From the NCBI RefSeq assembly GCF_028289625.1, contig NZ_JANQOM010000063.1:51164-115163 (forward strand): 64,000 nt of DNA, read 5' to 3'. This document shows positions 1-10,200 of the stretch, one piece after another (the first letter of the stretch is position 1; each line of letters starts with the position of its first letter). A program made the position numbers and the translations under genes. A model generated the notes under the pieces. The model saw only the letters and a program-made list of their open reading frames with translations, was not told the DNA's origin and searched no databases. This DNA is from Winogradskyella sp. GTDB taxonomy: Bacteria > Bacteroidota > Bacteroidia > Flavobacteriales > Flavobacteriaceae.

Positions 1-1
1 A

Positions 2-169
2 TTAATCTACAGTAAAAAAGAGATTATTAACTTCAATAACAAAGACTTAGATATTTGCACTACTGTTGCGACATACAAGGAAGACAGGCCTCTTGAAAAA
101 GGCACTTATTTTATAAATGTGTTCCATAAGGATAGAAAGCTAGGAAGTACAAGTATTCAGTTAAAGTAA
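2..169 (+). CDS. C-terminal end of an unidentified protein (partial)
   Basis: An open frame enters from the left edge and ends in TAA at 167-169. It gives 55 residues ending in ...GSTSIQLK. The segment is polar and alternates charged and hydrophobic residues (for example KGTYFINVFH), which suggests a beta-rich domain end. The start lies outside the window. A hairpin terminator follows 21 bases later, which supports this being a real gene end. I do not recognise the family. Confidence 0.6.
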   Translation, partial: LIYSKKEIINFNNKDLDICTTVATYKEDRPLEKGTYFINVFHKDRKLGSTSIQLK

Positions 170-190
170 TTTCACTTTATAAATTTTATG

Positions 191-219
191 AAACCGCTTG
201 TTAATTTGAGCGGTTTTTT
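191..219 (+). terminator. Intrinsic terminator after the partial gene
   Basis: AAACCGCT (191-198) pairs with AGCGGTTT (209-216) around a 10-base loop and runs into a T tract to 219. It lies between the partial gene and glyS. Confidence 0.8.
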
Positions 220-226
220 ATTTTTG
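219..226 (+). promoter_or_regulatory. Bacteroidota-type -7 promoter element of glyS
   Basis: TATTTTTG fits the Bacteroidota -7 consensus TAnnTTTG. It begins inside the T tract of the preceding terminator and ends four bases before the glyS ATG at 231. The transcript would therefore have almost no leader. The match is seen; promoter activity is inferred. Confidence 0.5.
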
Positions 227-230
227 CAAC

Positions 231-1775
231 ATGGCAAACGAAGACAAATTCAAAAAAGTAATCTCTCATGCAAAAGAGTATGGTTACGTTTTTCAAAGTA
301 GCGAAATTTACGATGGTTTAAGTGCCGTTTATGACTATGCACAAAATGGTGCTGAATTAAAGAACAATATTAGAAACTATTGGTGGAAAGCCATGGTACA
401 AATGCACGATAATATTGTAGGTATCGATGCGGCTATATTTATGCACCCAACCACTTGGAAAGCCTCTGGCCACGTTGATGCTTTTAACGATCCTTTGATA
501 GACAATAAGGATTCTAAAAAGCGTTACAGAGCTGATGTATTGGTTGAAGACTATTGTGCAAAGATTGAGGCTAAAATCAACAAGGAAGTTAAAAAGGCAG
601 AAAAGCGTTTTGGTGATGCTTTTAATAGAGAAGAATTTGTCACCACTAATGGTCGTGTACTTGGCTACCAAGAAAAAATAGATACTATTCTGAAACGTCT
701 GGGGAAATCCCTAGAAAATGAAGATTTGGCAGACGTTAAAGCTTTGATAGAGGAACTAGAGATTGCAGACCCAATGACTGGAAGTCGTAATTGGACAGAC
801 GTTAAACAATTTAATTTAATGTTTGGAACCAAGCTAGGGGCTTCTGCAGAGACAGCTATGGAATTGTACTTAAGGCCAGAAACAGCTCAAGGTATTTTTG
901 TCAATTTCCTAAATGTTCAAAAAACTGGGCGCATGAAGATTCCTTTTGGAATTGCCCAAACAGGTAAAGCTTTTAGGAACGAGATTGTTGCCAGACAATT
1001 CATTTTTAGAATGCGCGAGTTTGAGCAAATGGAAATGCAATTCTTCATTAAACCTGGCACACAAAAAGAATGGTTTAATTACTGGAAGGAAACACGCTTA
1101 AAATGGCATAAATCCCTTGGTATGGGAGATGATAATTATCGTTTCCATGATCACGAAAAATTAGCACATTATGCCGACGCTGCTACAGATATAGAGTTCA
1201 ATTTCCCATTTGGATTTAAGGAACTAGAGGGTATCCACTCGCGTACTGATTTTGACTTAAGCAAGCACGAAGAATACTCTGGTAAAAAATTGCAGTATTT
1301 TGACCATGAAGCAAAAGAAAGCTACACTCCTTATGTATTAGAGACATCAATTGGATTGGATAGAATGTTCTTAGCTTTATTCTCTAATAGCTTACAAGAA
1401 GAAACTTTAGAAGATGGTAGCGAAAGAACCGTTTTAAAACTACCTGCTGTACTAGCGCCAACTAAAGCTGCAATTTTACCTTTAGTAAGAAAAGATGAGG
1501 CCTTAACCGAAATGGCTAAAGCTATTGTTGAGGATCTTAAGTGGGAATTTAATGTCGCTTATGACGAAAAGGATGCTATAGGCAGACGTTATAGAAGACA
1601 AGATGCCGTCGGGACGCCATTCTGTATTACTGTCGATGGTGAAAGTATAGAAAACCATACCGTTACACTTCGTTATAGAGACACGATGGAACAGAAACGT
1701 ATTAAGATTGAAGAACTAAGACATTTAATAAAAGCCGAAGTGGATGTAAAACACTGGCTGATGAAGATGTCGTAG
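231..1775 (+). CDS. glyS: Glycine--tRNA ligase (alpha2 type)
   Basis: Charges tRNA-Gly with glycine in the cytoplasm. The 514-residue protein is the single-chain homodimeric class II form found in eukaryotes, archaea and many bacteria, not the alpha2-beta2 form. The class II motif 2 region (FRNEIVARQFIFRMREFEQ) is at about residues 248-266 and the motif 3 core GLDRMF at about 375. The last ~110 residues form the anticodon-binding domain. The first ATG is used, directly after a promoter-like TATTTTTG, so the mRNA may be nearly leaderless. The AGCS symporter gene follows after 35 bases. A decayed second copy of this gene's last 30 codons lies beyond that symporter at 3503-3592. Confidence 0.97.
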   Translation: MANEDKFKKVISHAKEYGYVFQSSEIYDGLSAVYDYAQNGAELKNNIRNYWWKAMVQMHDNIVGIDAAIFMHPTTWKASGHVDAFNDPLIDNKDSKKRYRADVLVEDYCAKIEAKINKEVKKAEKRFGDAFNREEFVTTNGRVLGYQEKIDTILKRLGKSLENEDLADVKALIEELEIADPMTGSRNWTDVKQFNLMFGTKLGASAETAMELYLRPETAQGIFVNFLNVQKTGRMKIPFGIAQTGKAFRNEIVARQFIFRMREFEQMEMQFFIKPGTQKEWFNYWKETRLKWHKSLGMGDDNYRFHDHEKLAHYADAATDIEFNFPFGFKELEGIHSRTDFDLSKHEEYSGKKLQYFDHEAKESYTPYVLETSIGLDRMFLALFSNSLQEETLEDGSERTVLKLPAVLAPTKAAILPLVRKDEALTEMAKAIVEDLKWEFNVAYDEKDAIGRRYRRQDAVGTPFCITVDGESIENHTVTLRYRDTMEQKRIKIEELRHLIKAEVDVKHWLMKMS

Positions 1776-1810
1776 TTTTTTAATAACTATACGATATTCC
1801 CAGTACATCC

Positions 1811-3484
1811 ATGAGAGAACTAAACGACTTTTTAACTTTAATTGATAGCTACATAGGCAGTGCGGCTTGGTTTCCTTATGTATTGCTTGGTACAGGTCTA
1901 TTCTTTACAATTTATCTTAAATTTCCTCAAGTTCGGTATTTTCGTTTTGCACTACGTGTCGTTCGCGGTAAATATGATAAAGCAGAGCATGAAGGAGACA
2001 CGAATCATTTTCAAGCCCTAACAACAGCATTATCAGGAACCGTAGGTACAGGAAATATTGCCGGTGTGGCACTGGCCATTCACATTGGTGGTCCTGCAGC
2101 GGTTTTCTGGATGTTAATGACTGCAGTAGTTGGGATGTGTACCAAATTTGTAGAAGTAACACTATCTCACAAATACCGAGAAAAAGCTGAGGATGGCAGT
2201 ATGGCCGGTGGCCCTATGTACTACATGAAGAACAAACTAAATATGAAGTGGCTTGCCGCAATCTTTGCTTTTGCCACAATACTTTCTTCTTTTGGAACAG
2301 GGTCATTACCACAGATCAATAGTATTTCGGCTTCATTGAATGCTACTTTTGGCTTGAATGAAATGTTAGTTGGTGGTGTACTGGCCATCTTGCTTGGATT
2401 GGTTATTATAGGAGGTATAAAACGAATAGCTGCAGTTACTTCAAGGCTAGTCCCTACTATGGCCTTTATATACCTCATTGGTGCGTTAGCTGTTATTTTT
2501 TACAATTATGAGAATATCATTCCATCTTTTGTTTCCATTTTTTCCGACTTATTCACAGGCTCAGCTGCCTCAGGAGGATTTTTGGGTGCCAGCATCGCCT
2601 TTGCATTTAACAAAGGGGTAGGTCGAGGGCTTTTCTCAAATGAAGCTGGGCAGGGAAGTGCTCCAATTGCACATGCAGCAGCAAGAGCCAAGCAACCTGT
2701 TTCTGAAGGCCTTGTGGCTATCTTAGAACCCTTCATCGATACTATTTTTATCTGTACCTTAACTGCTATGGTACTATTATCCTCTGGAGTATGGACAGAA
2801 AAGCTCGATAATCAATTTGATTATGTGGATATGGAAATCCTAGATGGTATGTACTCTGATGCTACTGAAGAAGGAAGGATTACTTTAGGCAAGCATATCA
2901 GCCAGGAAGATCCTATACCGCTTTATAATGGTAAGCTAACTATTGTTGATGGAAGAATTAAGGAAAAGATTTCTGTAATCAATGCACGATCATTGGCTGA
3001 GAACATACTTGTAAAACGAGACTTGGAGCTCATATCAGAAGAAATAACTGTCCTTAATGGCAAACCTGAGGATTTATCTATAAATTTTGAAGGTCGATCA
3101 TTAGTACATAGTGCCCCTCTCACTGCAGAGGCTTTTACCAGAAGTTATTTTGGAGAATATGGGAAATATATAGTTTCAATCGGGCTCTTATTGTTTGCAT
3201 TCAGTACAGCAATAAGTTGGTCTTATTATGGCGGAAGAGCCATGACCTATTTGTTAGGGTCCAAATCCGTAGTGTATTATCGCATAATTTATGTGATAGC
3301 CTTTTTTGTGGCCTCTTTTGCAGATACCACGGTAATATGGACACTTTCAGGAATTACCATTGCACTCATGACGTTACCCAATCTTTTTGGCATACTTATG
3401 TTACGTAAAGATATGAAAGCCACCGTTGCCGATTATTGGAATACCTTTAAAAAAGACTGGCCGAACGAGTCTACCCCTGAATAA
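1811..3484 (+). CDS. Sodium:alanine/glycine symporter, AGCS family
   Basis: An inner-membrane Na+-coupled amino-acid importer, probably for alanine or glycine. The 557-residue protein has many hydrophobic segments and AGCS signatures: the [10 protein letters not shown] block at about residues 77-86, AGGPMYYM near 133, and [15 protein letters not shown] near 272-286. A hydrophilic insert at about residues 330-445 separates the late membrane segments; it makes the protein longer than the usual 450-480 residues, and similar inserts occur in Bacteroidota members. The gene sits directly after glyS and is followed by a glyS-tail relic, so it lies inside a duplicated or recombined segment. The exact substrate cannot be read from the sequence. 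Glycine would fit the neighbour but is unproven. Confidence 0.9.
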   Translation: MRELNDFLTLIDSYIGSAAWFPYVLLGTGLFFTIYLKFPQVRYFRFALRVVRGKYDKAEHEGDTNHFQALTTALSGTVGTGNIAGVALAIHIGGPAAVFWMLMTAVVGMCTKFVEVTLSHKYREKAEDGSMAGGPMYYMKNKLNMKWLAAIFAFATILSSFGTGSLPQINSISASLNATFGLNEMLVGGVLAILLGLVIIGGIKRIAAVTSRLVPTMAFIYLIGALAVIFYNYENIIPSFVSIFSDLFTGSAASGGFLGASIAFAFNKGVGRGLFSNEAGQGSAPIAHAAARAKQPVSEGLVAILEPFIDTIFICTLTAMVLLSSGVWTEKLDNQFDYVDMEILDGMYSDATEEGRITLGKHISQEDPIPLYNGKLTIVDGRIKEKISVINARSLAENILVKRDLELISEEITVLNGKPEDLSINFEGRSLVHSAPLTAEAFTRSYFGEYGKYIVSIGLLLFAFSTAISWSYYGGRAMTYLLGSKSVVYYRIIYVIAFFVASFADTTVIWTLSGITIALMTLPNLFGILMLRKDMKATVADYWNTFKKDWPNESTPE

Positions 3485-3493
3485 TTGAGAGGG

Positions 3494-3595
3494 TTAAAAT
3501 ATACTCTAGGACAAAAACGCATTAAGCTTAAAGAATTAAAAAGCTTAATAAAAAACATAGTGACTATAAATCACTTGCTGATTAAGATGAAGTAA
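3494..3595 (+). pseudogene. Decayed duplicate of the glyS 3' end
   Basis: Bases 3503-3592 align without gaps to the last 30 codons of glyS (1683-1772), with 65 of 90 bases identical by hand count. The frame still reads through to a TAA at 3593-3595. Sixteen of 30 amino acids match, including the shared QKRIK and the LIK in the middle. Similarity reaches slightly further left (LKY against LRY) if a two-codon gap is allowed. No start codon or upstream glyS sequence remains, so this is a relic and not a gene. It places the symporter gene between an intact and a decayed glyS end. Confidence 0.8.
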
Positions 3596-3718
3596 AATAC
3601 CTTAGAAAGGTTTGGCTTTGACCCTAGTTAAATAAGATGAGCTTTTTTAAATTTTCTCCCCTAAAAGAATTATTTTTACTTGCACACTAATCAACCTTTG
3701 TTTCAAAAACCTTCAACT

Positions 3719-6700
3719 ATGAAAAGTAAATATCTTTTATTTTATACCATTCTTCTTTTTTTTTCAGTAACTTCTTCTTTCGCACAAACCAACAAAAAAC
3801 AGAAAGAATCTCAAAAGGCCATTTCTTATGGTAAGATGCAATTGATTCGTACTGTTCCTAGCATTGCTGATCAAATAAAATCCGGCACATTTATTCCCGC
3901 TGAATATGAAGGAGAAATCGAAGCACCTCCAAAAAGGCGCCATGGTAATAGGGTGGTTCCCGGTAAAGGGTCAGATCTTGATGATCCTGCAAGACAAACT
4001 AATCTTCCAACAAGACAGGGAAGAGCTCCTGAATTTGTTTTTACTGCAGATGACACACCACAGGCAGGTGTAACTGATCCCACTGGAGCTGTTGGTCCAA
4101 ATCACTATTTGGCAGCTTGGAATGTTGGATTTAGAATTTTCGATAAAACTGGTAATCCTTTAATACCAGAGGCAAGTTTAGGAACCATATTGACTGGCAA
4201 CACTACTGGAGATCCCATAGTACTTTATGACCCATGGGTAGATCGATACATAATAACTGAATTTGATAATAACCCTAACGGTTTTGAAATGGCTATTTCT
4301 CAAGGGCCAGATCCAGTAAATGATGGCTGGTTTGTTTATATTAATACATTTCCTACCCCTGCATTCCCGGATTATACTAAATTTTCTATTTGGTCAGATG
4401 GTTATTATGTTACCGCAAATATTTTTGGTGGTGCTACAAACGAGGGTGTTTGGGTTGTAGAAAGAGATAAAATTATATTAGGTGAGCCAGCGCAATATGT
4501 TGGTCTTCCGCTTACAGGATTAGAAGATAATGGCTTTTATAGCCCTCAAGGGTTTAATGTTACAAATGGGGAATTGCCTCCACCTGGAAACTTTCCTGTA
4601 GTTTACATGCAAGATGATGCATGGGCTGGTGTTTCGAATGATCACTTAAAAATATGGACAGTTAACGTAGACTGGGATAATATCTCCAACTCTACAATAT
4701 CAGCACCTGTAGAACTTGGATTAGGTGATGGAGTAAGTCCTTTTACCTCAGTATTTGATGGGGGTGGATTTTCAAACTTATCACAACCTAATGGTGGGGT
4801 TCCTGTAGATGCCTTACAAGCCATAATTATGAACCAAGCGCAATACAGACGCTTTTGTGACTACAATTCGGCCGTTTTCAATTTTGTTGTTGATACTCAA
4901 GCAGGTCCTTCTGAACTTGCAGGTGTGAGATGGTATGAATTAAGGCAGACTATTGATGGAGGTCCTTGGACCGTATACCAAGAGGGTACTTATACTGTTC
5001 CTGGTGGAGTAAGAGACGCTTTTTCGGCAAGTATGGCCATGGACATCTATGGGAATATCGGGATGGCCTATACATCTGTGGGCACTAATCCTGGCGAAGA
5101 AATTTCAATAAGATATACTGGCAGACTTGCTGATGATCCACTTGGAGATATGACCATAGGCGAGGAACTTATTTTTCAGAGCACGGCAAATAATCCCGGT
5201 GTTAGGCTAGCAGACTATGTACATTTAACTGTTGATCCTTCAGATGATGCTACGTTTTGGCATATTGCCGAAGTATTTATGCCACAAAGATCTGACGTTG
5301 TTGGTGTTTTTAAAATTGATGATAGCGAACCTAATGATGCTGCAATAATAAGTGTCGATTCACCTATTAGCTCTACTCTATCTAATGCAGAAACTATAAC
5401 AGTCACTATAGAGAATTATGGCAATAATACCTTAACAAGTATACCCGTTAGCTACGCTATTAATGGAGGTGCTAATGTTAACGAAACATGGACTGGTAGT
5501 TTAGCGCCTGGAACAACGGTACAATATAGCTTTACACAAACGGCCGATTTATCTAGTGGAGGTGAATTTGAAATTGAGACTAGAACAAACATTGGTGCAG
5601 ACACTGCCCCACAAAATGATTGTTTTGGTAAAACCGTCACCAATATATCGCCTAACGACATAGGTATTACAGCTATCACTTCACCTCTTTCAAGTGTACT
5701 TGGTAATTCGGAACAAATAACGGTCACTGTCACTAATTTTGGTGGAGCTCCACAGACAAATTTCCCAATCACCTATACAATTAATGGCGCAGGTTTAGTT
5801 ACTGAAACTTTTACTGGAACTCTTGCTGTTGGTGAGTCTGTACCATACACCTTTAGTGCAACTGCCGACCTATCTGTAACAAACCAAACATATCTTATAG
5901 AATCTTGCACAGCATTGGCTTCTGATGAAGATATGTCTAATGATTGCACCAGCGAAACAGTTACCAATATATTGGTACTTTGCATGCCCGAAGCTACTTC
6001 TGGTTGTGGAGTAGATGGCATTAAGCGTTTTATTCTTGAAGATATAGATGCCGATGACGGAGGTAGCGGCTGCAATACAGAGCCTAGTTCCTCACCTCAA
6101 GGGTATGCCGATAGAAGAAACCTGTCTACGGACTTAGACAGAAGTATTGGGAACAACTCTTACACAATAGAAGCACAACAGAATTGGACTAATGGTATTG
6201 GTGTAGAGGTATTTTCCGTTTGGATAGATTTTGATGATAGCGGAACATTTGAAGATTCCGAACGACTAATCTCTGGTGAGTTTTTTACAGCAGCTGGAAG
6301 TTTGAGTAATTTCACCCTTAATATTCCTGTCGATGCCAATTTAGGGCCTCATACGCTAAGGGCAAAAGCTATTGATGGTTCAGCATCTGGCGACATACTA
6401 AACCCTTGTACCAATTTTGCTTGGGGAGAAGTACATGACTATACCGTTAATATAGTAGATTCGACTTTAAGTGTTGATGATTTTGAATTAGAAAATAGTT
6501 CTTTCACCATAATTACTTTACCAAATAACCAATTTAAAATTGACTTAAAGACATTGTATTCTGGCCCTATTACATTTAAACTGTTTAACACGTTAGGTCA
6601 ACAGCTTGTATTTAACAATATCTCAAAACAAGGTGATGTATACACATATGATTTAGACATGAGCTACGCATCTAGCGGAGTATATATTGTTAAAATAGGC

Positions 6701-6742
6701 ATAGATAATAGCTTTAAAACAGGTAGAATCATCGTAAAATAA
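3719..6742 (+). CDS. Large secreted protein with GEVED domain and T9SS sorting domain
   Basis: An exported, probably cell-surface protein of 1007 residues. I start at the ATG at 3719 and not the upstream in-frame one at 3680, because this puts a standard signal peptide (MKSKYLLFYTILLFF..., cut after SSFAQ) at the N-terminus. A long N-terminal region with DPTGAVGPNHYL is followed by two related beta-domains of about 100 residues, both with SP(I/L)SS and TYTINGAG/SYAINGGA-like segments, which look CARDB-like. A Cys-rich GEVED-type domain follows (VWIDFDDSGTFED), and the last ~80 residues form a type A T9SS sorting domain ending GVYIVKIGIDNSFKTGRIIVK (cited from its first residues only as GVYIVKI). 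The substrate is unknown. A strong hairpin lies just after the stop. Confidence 0.85.
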   Translation: MKSKYLLFYTILLFFSVTSSFAQTNKKQKESQKAISYGKMQLIRTVPSIADQIKSGTFIPAEYEGEIEAPPKRRHGNRVVPGKGSDLDDPARQTNLPTRQGRAPEFVFTADDTPQAGVTDPTGAVGPNHYLAAWNVGFRIFDKTGNPLIPEASLGTILTGNTTGDPIVLYDPWVDRYIITEFDNNPNGFEMAISQGPDPVNDGWFVYINTFPTPAFPDYTKFSIWSDGYYVTANIFGGATNEGVWVVERDKIILGEPAQYVGLPLTGLEDNGFYSPQGFNVTNGELPPPGNFPVVYMQDDAWAGVSNDHLKIWTVNVDWDNISNSTISAPVELGLGDGVSPFTSVFDGGGFSNLSQPNGGVPVDALQAIIMNQAQYRRFCDYNSAVFNFVVDTQAGPSELAGVRWYELRQTIDGGPWTVYQEGTYTVPGGVRDAFSASMAMDIYGNIGMAYTSVGTNPGEEISIRYTGRLADDPLGDMTIGEELIFQSTANNPGVRLADYVHLTVDPSDDATFWHIAEVFMPQRSDVVGVFKIDDSEPNDAAIISVDSPISSTLSNAETITVTIENYGNNTLTSIPVSYAINGGANVNETWTGSLAPGTTVQYSFTQTADLSSGGEFEIETRTNIGADTAPQNDCFGKTVTNISPNDIGITAITSPLSSVLGNSEQITVTVTNFGGAPQTNFPITYTINGAGLVTETFTGTLAVGESVPYTFSATADLSVTNQTYLIESCTALASDEDMSNDCTSETVTNILVLCMPEATSGCGVDGIKRFILEDIDADDGGSGCNTEPSSSPQGYADRRNLSTDLDRSIGNNSYTIEAQQNWTNGIGVEVFSVWIDFDDSGTFEDSERLISGEFFTAAGSLSNFTLNIPVDANLGPHTLRAKAIDGSASGDILNPCTNFAWGEVHDYTVNIVDSTLSVDDFELENSSFTIITLPNNQFKIDLKTLYSGPITFKLFNTLGQQLVFNNISKQGDVYTYDLDMSYASSGVYIVKIGIDNSFKTGRIIVK

Positions 6743-6760
6743 TTAGCATTTTAAAATATA

Positions 6761-6788
6761 AAAGAGAAGTTTAATGCTTCTCTTTTTT
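6761..6788. terminator. Bidirectional terminator inside the 3' end of the next gene
   Basis: AAAGAGAAG (6761-6769) and CTTCTCTTT (6777-6785) form a 9-bp stem with a 7-base loop, with a T run on the plus strand. It serves the plus-strand T9SS gene. The minus-strand lipoprotein gene ends at 6771, so the stem's right arm codes for its last residues. Confidence 0.7.
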
Positions 6789-7151
6789 TATATCTATAAG
6801 TTCGATAGGTTGAATAACATCGCACCTATATGGCATACGAAGTCGGCGATATTTATAATATATAATCATTGAGTCCTTTCTAAAAGGAAGGTATTTTTTT
6901 TCCTCCAAATTTATAGGGTCGAACTCAGAGTTTATCTCTCTATCAATAATGATATATGAGCACTGTGAATCACTAATATATTTCACCCTACCTATTGAAT
7001 ATCCTTCTTCTATTAGCGTTTTATTGACATCATTATTTTTTACAATGGACTCTCCCTTTGATTGTTTTTCTTCTCCAGTTTTAAACGTATTACAAGATTT
7101 TAAACTTATAATTAGAATTAAAATCGAAAGTCTCAATGGAATATTCATCAT
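6771..7151 (-). CDS. Hypothetical small lipoprotein
   Basis: The 126-residue product begins with a hydrophobic stretch and a lipobox LKSC at residues 15-18 (one less if the second ATG of the ATGATG pair is used), so it is probably lipid-anchored. The mature part is charged and lysine-rich with an IDREINSEFDP segment. I do not recognise a family. It converges on the T9SS gene, and its last codons lie in their shared terminator hairpin. Confidence 0.55.
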   Translation of the reverse strand: MMNIPLRLSILILIISLKSCNTFKTGEEKQSKGESIVKNNDVNKTLIEEGYSIGRVKYISDSQCSYIIIDREINSEFDPINLEEKKYLPFRKDSMIIYYKYRRLRMPYRCDVIQPIELIDIKKEKH

Positions 7152-7226
7152 TTATAGATATTATAATCGATTAATAAATTTAGTCATTTAAGTATTTTGG
7201 TCGTCTTTATTTCTGTTGATCATATA

Positions 7227-10200
7227 TTAAAAATACGCCCTTAACTGTATGGTGCCCGTATGAATGACTTGAGATGTTTCTGTCTTTCTCCCAAAATAGT
7301 TAAGGTTAAGGTCTAAAAATTTTGTGATTTTTTTCTGGGCTAATAAGCTCCAAGTAAAGTTTTGCCCAGGTTGTAGTCCTTCTAACATTTGGTAAGCTAC
7401 TGGTGTATTTGGGTTACCTTCAAATTCGTTTTGAAAGAAATTGAATTCTCCTGTTAAAGCAATTTTAGCTGCTTTGTTATAGGTAAAAGATAGTCCATAA
7501 TTATTCTGTGCCAGTGACTCTAAACTACCAATGGTATTGTTCTTAGAGGTGTATTGGTAAAAGACATCAAATTGTGCATTCTCACTAAACAAATAGGATA
7601 GCTTTGGCTGAAAGCGTTCTTCTTCAATATTAAAATTTCGGTTAGCAAAGTTTTCACTAATACTTTCATCTGTTCCAAGACTAGCCAAGGTATTAATAAG
7701 CCAACTTTCAGCAAACTTATGGTTAAAATTCAACTGATGATTGGTTAATTTATTTTCTTGAAAACCTATAGATAATAAATTGCGACTTGTGTTGGTTAAA
7801 AATGTATAAGATGTTGTGTAACGTTGCTTTCCTCTGTTATAAAACAGCACATTACGCACGCTATTGTTTAGGGCTAGCTGGTTTTCTTCATCATTTTCAA
7901 AAGGATTGAGATTAAAGTTGTTACCTTCTCTCCGCACTTTTCTATCTATTAAATACGAGGTCTGGTTATAAAAATGGGAAAAGAATTTCTTCGTTTTATT
8001 ATCGGATTTGCTCCATTGAATTGGGTTAATCGTCAGGGTTTGGCTTAACCGATTTTGATGCGTCCTCACAAAAACCTGATTGGGCAATAACACCCTAATA
8101 TAATTGCCTTGGTCTGCAAATTGGGCGATTTCAAATTCATTAAGCTCTTGTATACCATTCTCATTATAGTCTATCCAAGTAAAGGTCCCTTGGCCTGCCT
8201 CTACCTCAACATAGGTAAAGTCTTGTTGTGGTAAAGTTCCAGAATTAGTTTCAAAGCTGGTATTCCATAACACCAGATTATTAAAGAATTTCTGATTGTA
8301 GTTCAATCGGCTATTCAAACTTTGTTCATCTCCAGAAGTTTCGTCTTCCGCTTTTAAGTCTCTAAAATTTACAAATAATTGAAGGCTGGTATTTTTATTC
8401 TGAATAAATCGCGATTTTAGGTAATAGGTATTTGAGGTATTTACGCGTTCTACCAAGTTATTTCTTAGACTATCGTTAAACCGTCTAATATAACCAACCT
8501 CTGTAAAAACTTTGGTACTATCACCAATACCTACAAAAGCTTCATAAGCTGTAAATTTTTGGCTTAATGGTGTTAATGAATCTGTTGCAATAACCGTTTG
8601 TTCATTATCTTCAATGGCAAACTTTGCACCAATCCATTTATTGTTTTTAACATATACTGCACGATTAAACGACCTTAAAAACGTGGAACGGTTAATGGTA
8701 CTCTCACTATTTAAATAACTGGTGTTTGAAAATATATTGAAATTACCCAATTGCAAATTAGCTGAGGCGTTATGCCGACTACCATTGAAATTATTGTCAT
8801 AGTCCAAATACTCAAAATTATAATTGGCAATCCCTTTTTTAGAATGTGATAATTGCAATCCTGAAGTGAATAGCAGTTGGTTGCCTATAATGTTATTGCC
8901 TTGGTCATCTCTATTGTCCTCCAAGTTCCAATCGCGATTAAACTCTGCCCTGTATAAACGTTGAATTGTCCTAAAATTCTCTTGAATGAAATCCGCATCC
9001 ACCAAAGCGGACAAATTCCAGAGGCTATCCGATTTTATCAACTTTTGATTTACACTTAGCTTTCCTGCAAAACCATCATTGTCATTATCGTCAATACTAG
9101 AAAACAAATTAAGATCGTTCTTGCTTCCAGCCAATTCAAAAAACACATTAGTCTTTTCAGAAGGTTGATAACGTCCATTCAAAATAGCAATTTGCAAGCG
9201 TTCTGGAGCAACTAATTGGGTGATGGGTTCATAATTTCCTTGTGGTATTCCACCGACCGGAGGTACATACTCAAAAATATTACTTACCGCATCATCATTG
9301 ATAAGTACATAATTACCTTGATTAGCTCCTACCAAAGTAAACCGAACACTAAACAATTGATCATCAGGATTTTGGGAAAACACAAACACTTCCTCTCCAT
9401 CAATGATTTCTTGTCGGTAGAGAATCCTGTTTTCCGAAAATGACTCTTCTGTTGCGGATGATGCCACCATTAGGCTTGTATCATCACCAGCATCTGCTAA
9501 AACCTGTGTCTGTTCTGATGACAAATTTTGTTGAAGCGGCTGATTTTTAGCATCGCTTTCAGAAAATACAGAAATGTTGAGGCTCAGTTTTTCTGTCTTA
9601 AATGTCCCACCTCCGAAGACCGTAAATCGCGAATAATTACGCTCGCTAAACTGATAATCAACCGTTATTCGCATTTCGGATGTAATCGGATATGTCGAAT
9701 TAAAAATAATCTCACCTGCATTATAATCAATGATATAATCCCTGTTCTCCCCACGTTCTAAGGGTACACCATTAACATAAACCGTTTCACTGCCAGAAAC
9801 AATAAGCACAAACAACTCGTTCTTGGGCCCTCTTAATTTATAAGGCCCTTGGTTACCTTCTTGGGCCGTAAATTGTGTTGTTGTAAATTGTCCTCTTACT
9901 AAGGCACCAGAGGCAAACACAGACGTCTTTTCACTTAAGTTGGCACTCACCAATAAACCCTGGACACGCTTCGAAAAATTAGCAAAATAACTATTGGTAT
10001 TTACCAAATCTATGTCACCTGCTCTAATATTCCAGTTGTCACTAAACAGCTCTATAAAAACTTGATCAAATTCATCTAAACGCTGTGAATAACCACTCTC
10101 TTGTAAAGGAATATTGGCATCTTGTATTGAGGCTCTTAATGAGACTTTATCGCTTAACTTTCCTGAAATTTGCAAGTCTAATTCACTATTTAAGACCGAA

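Noticed and set aside
5452..6075. Two antisense open frames inside the T9SS protein gene
   Set aside because: They are shadows of the repetitive beta-domain codons and lack any signal or domain.
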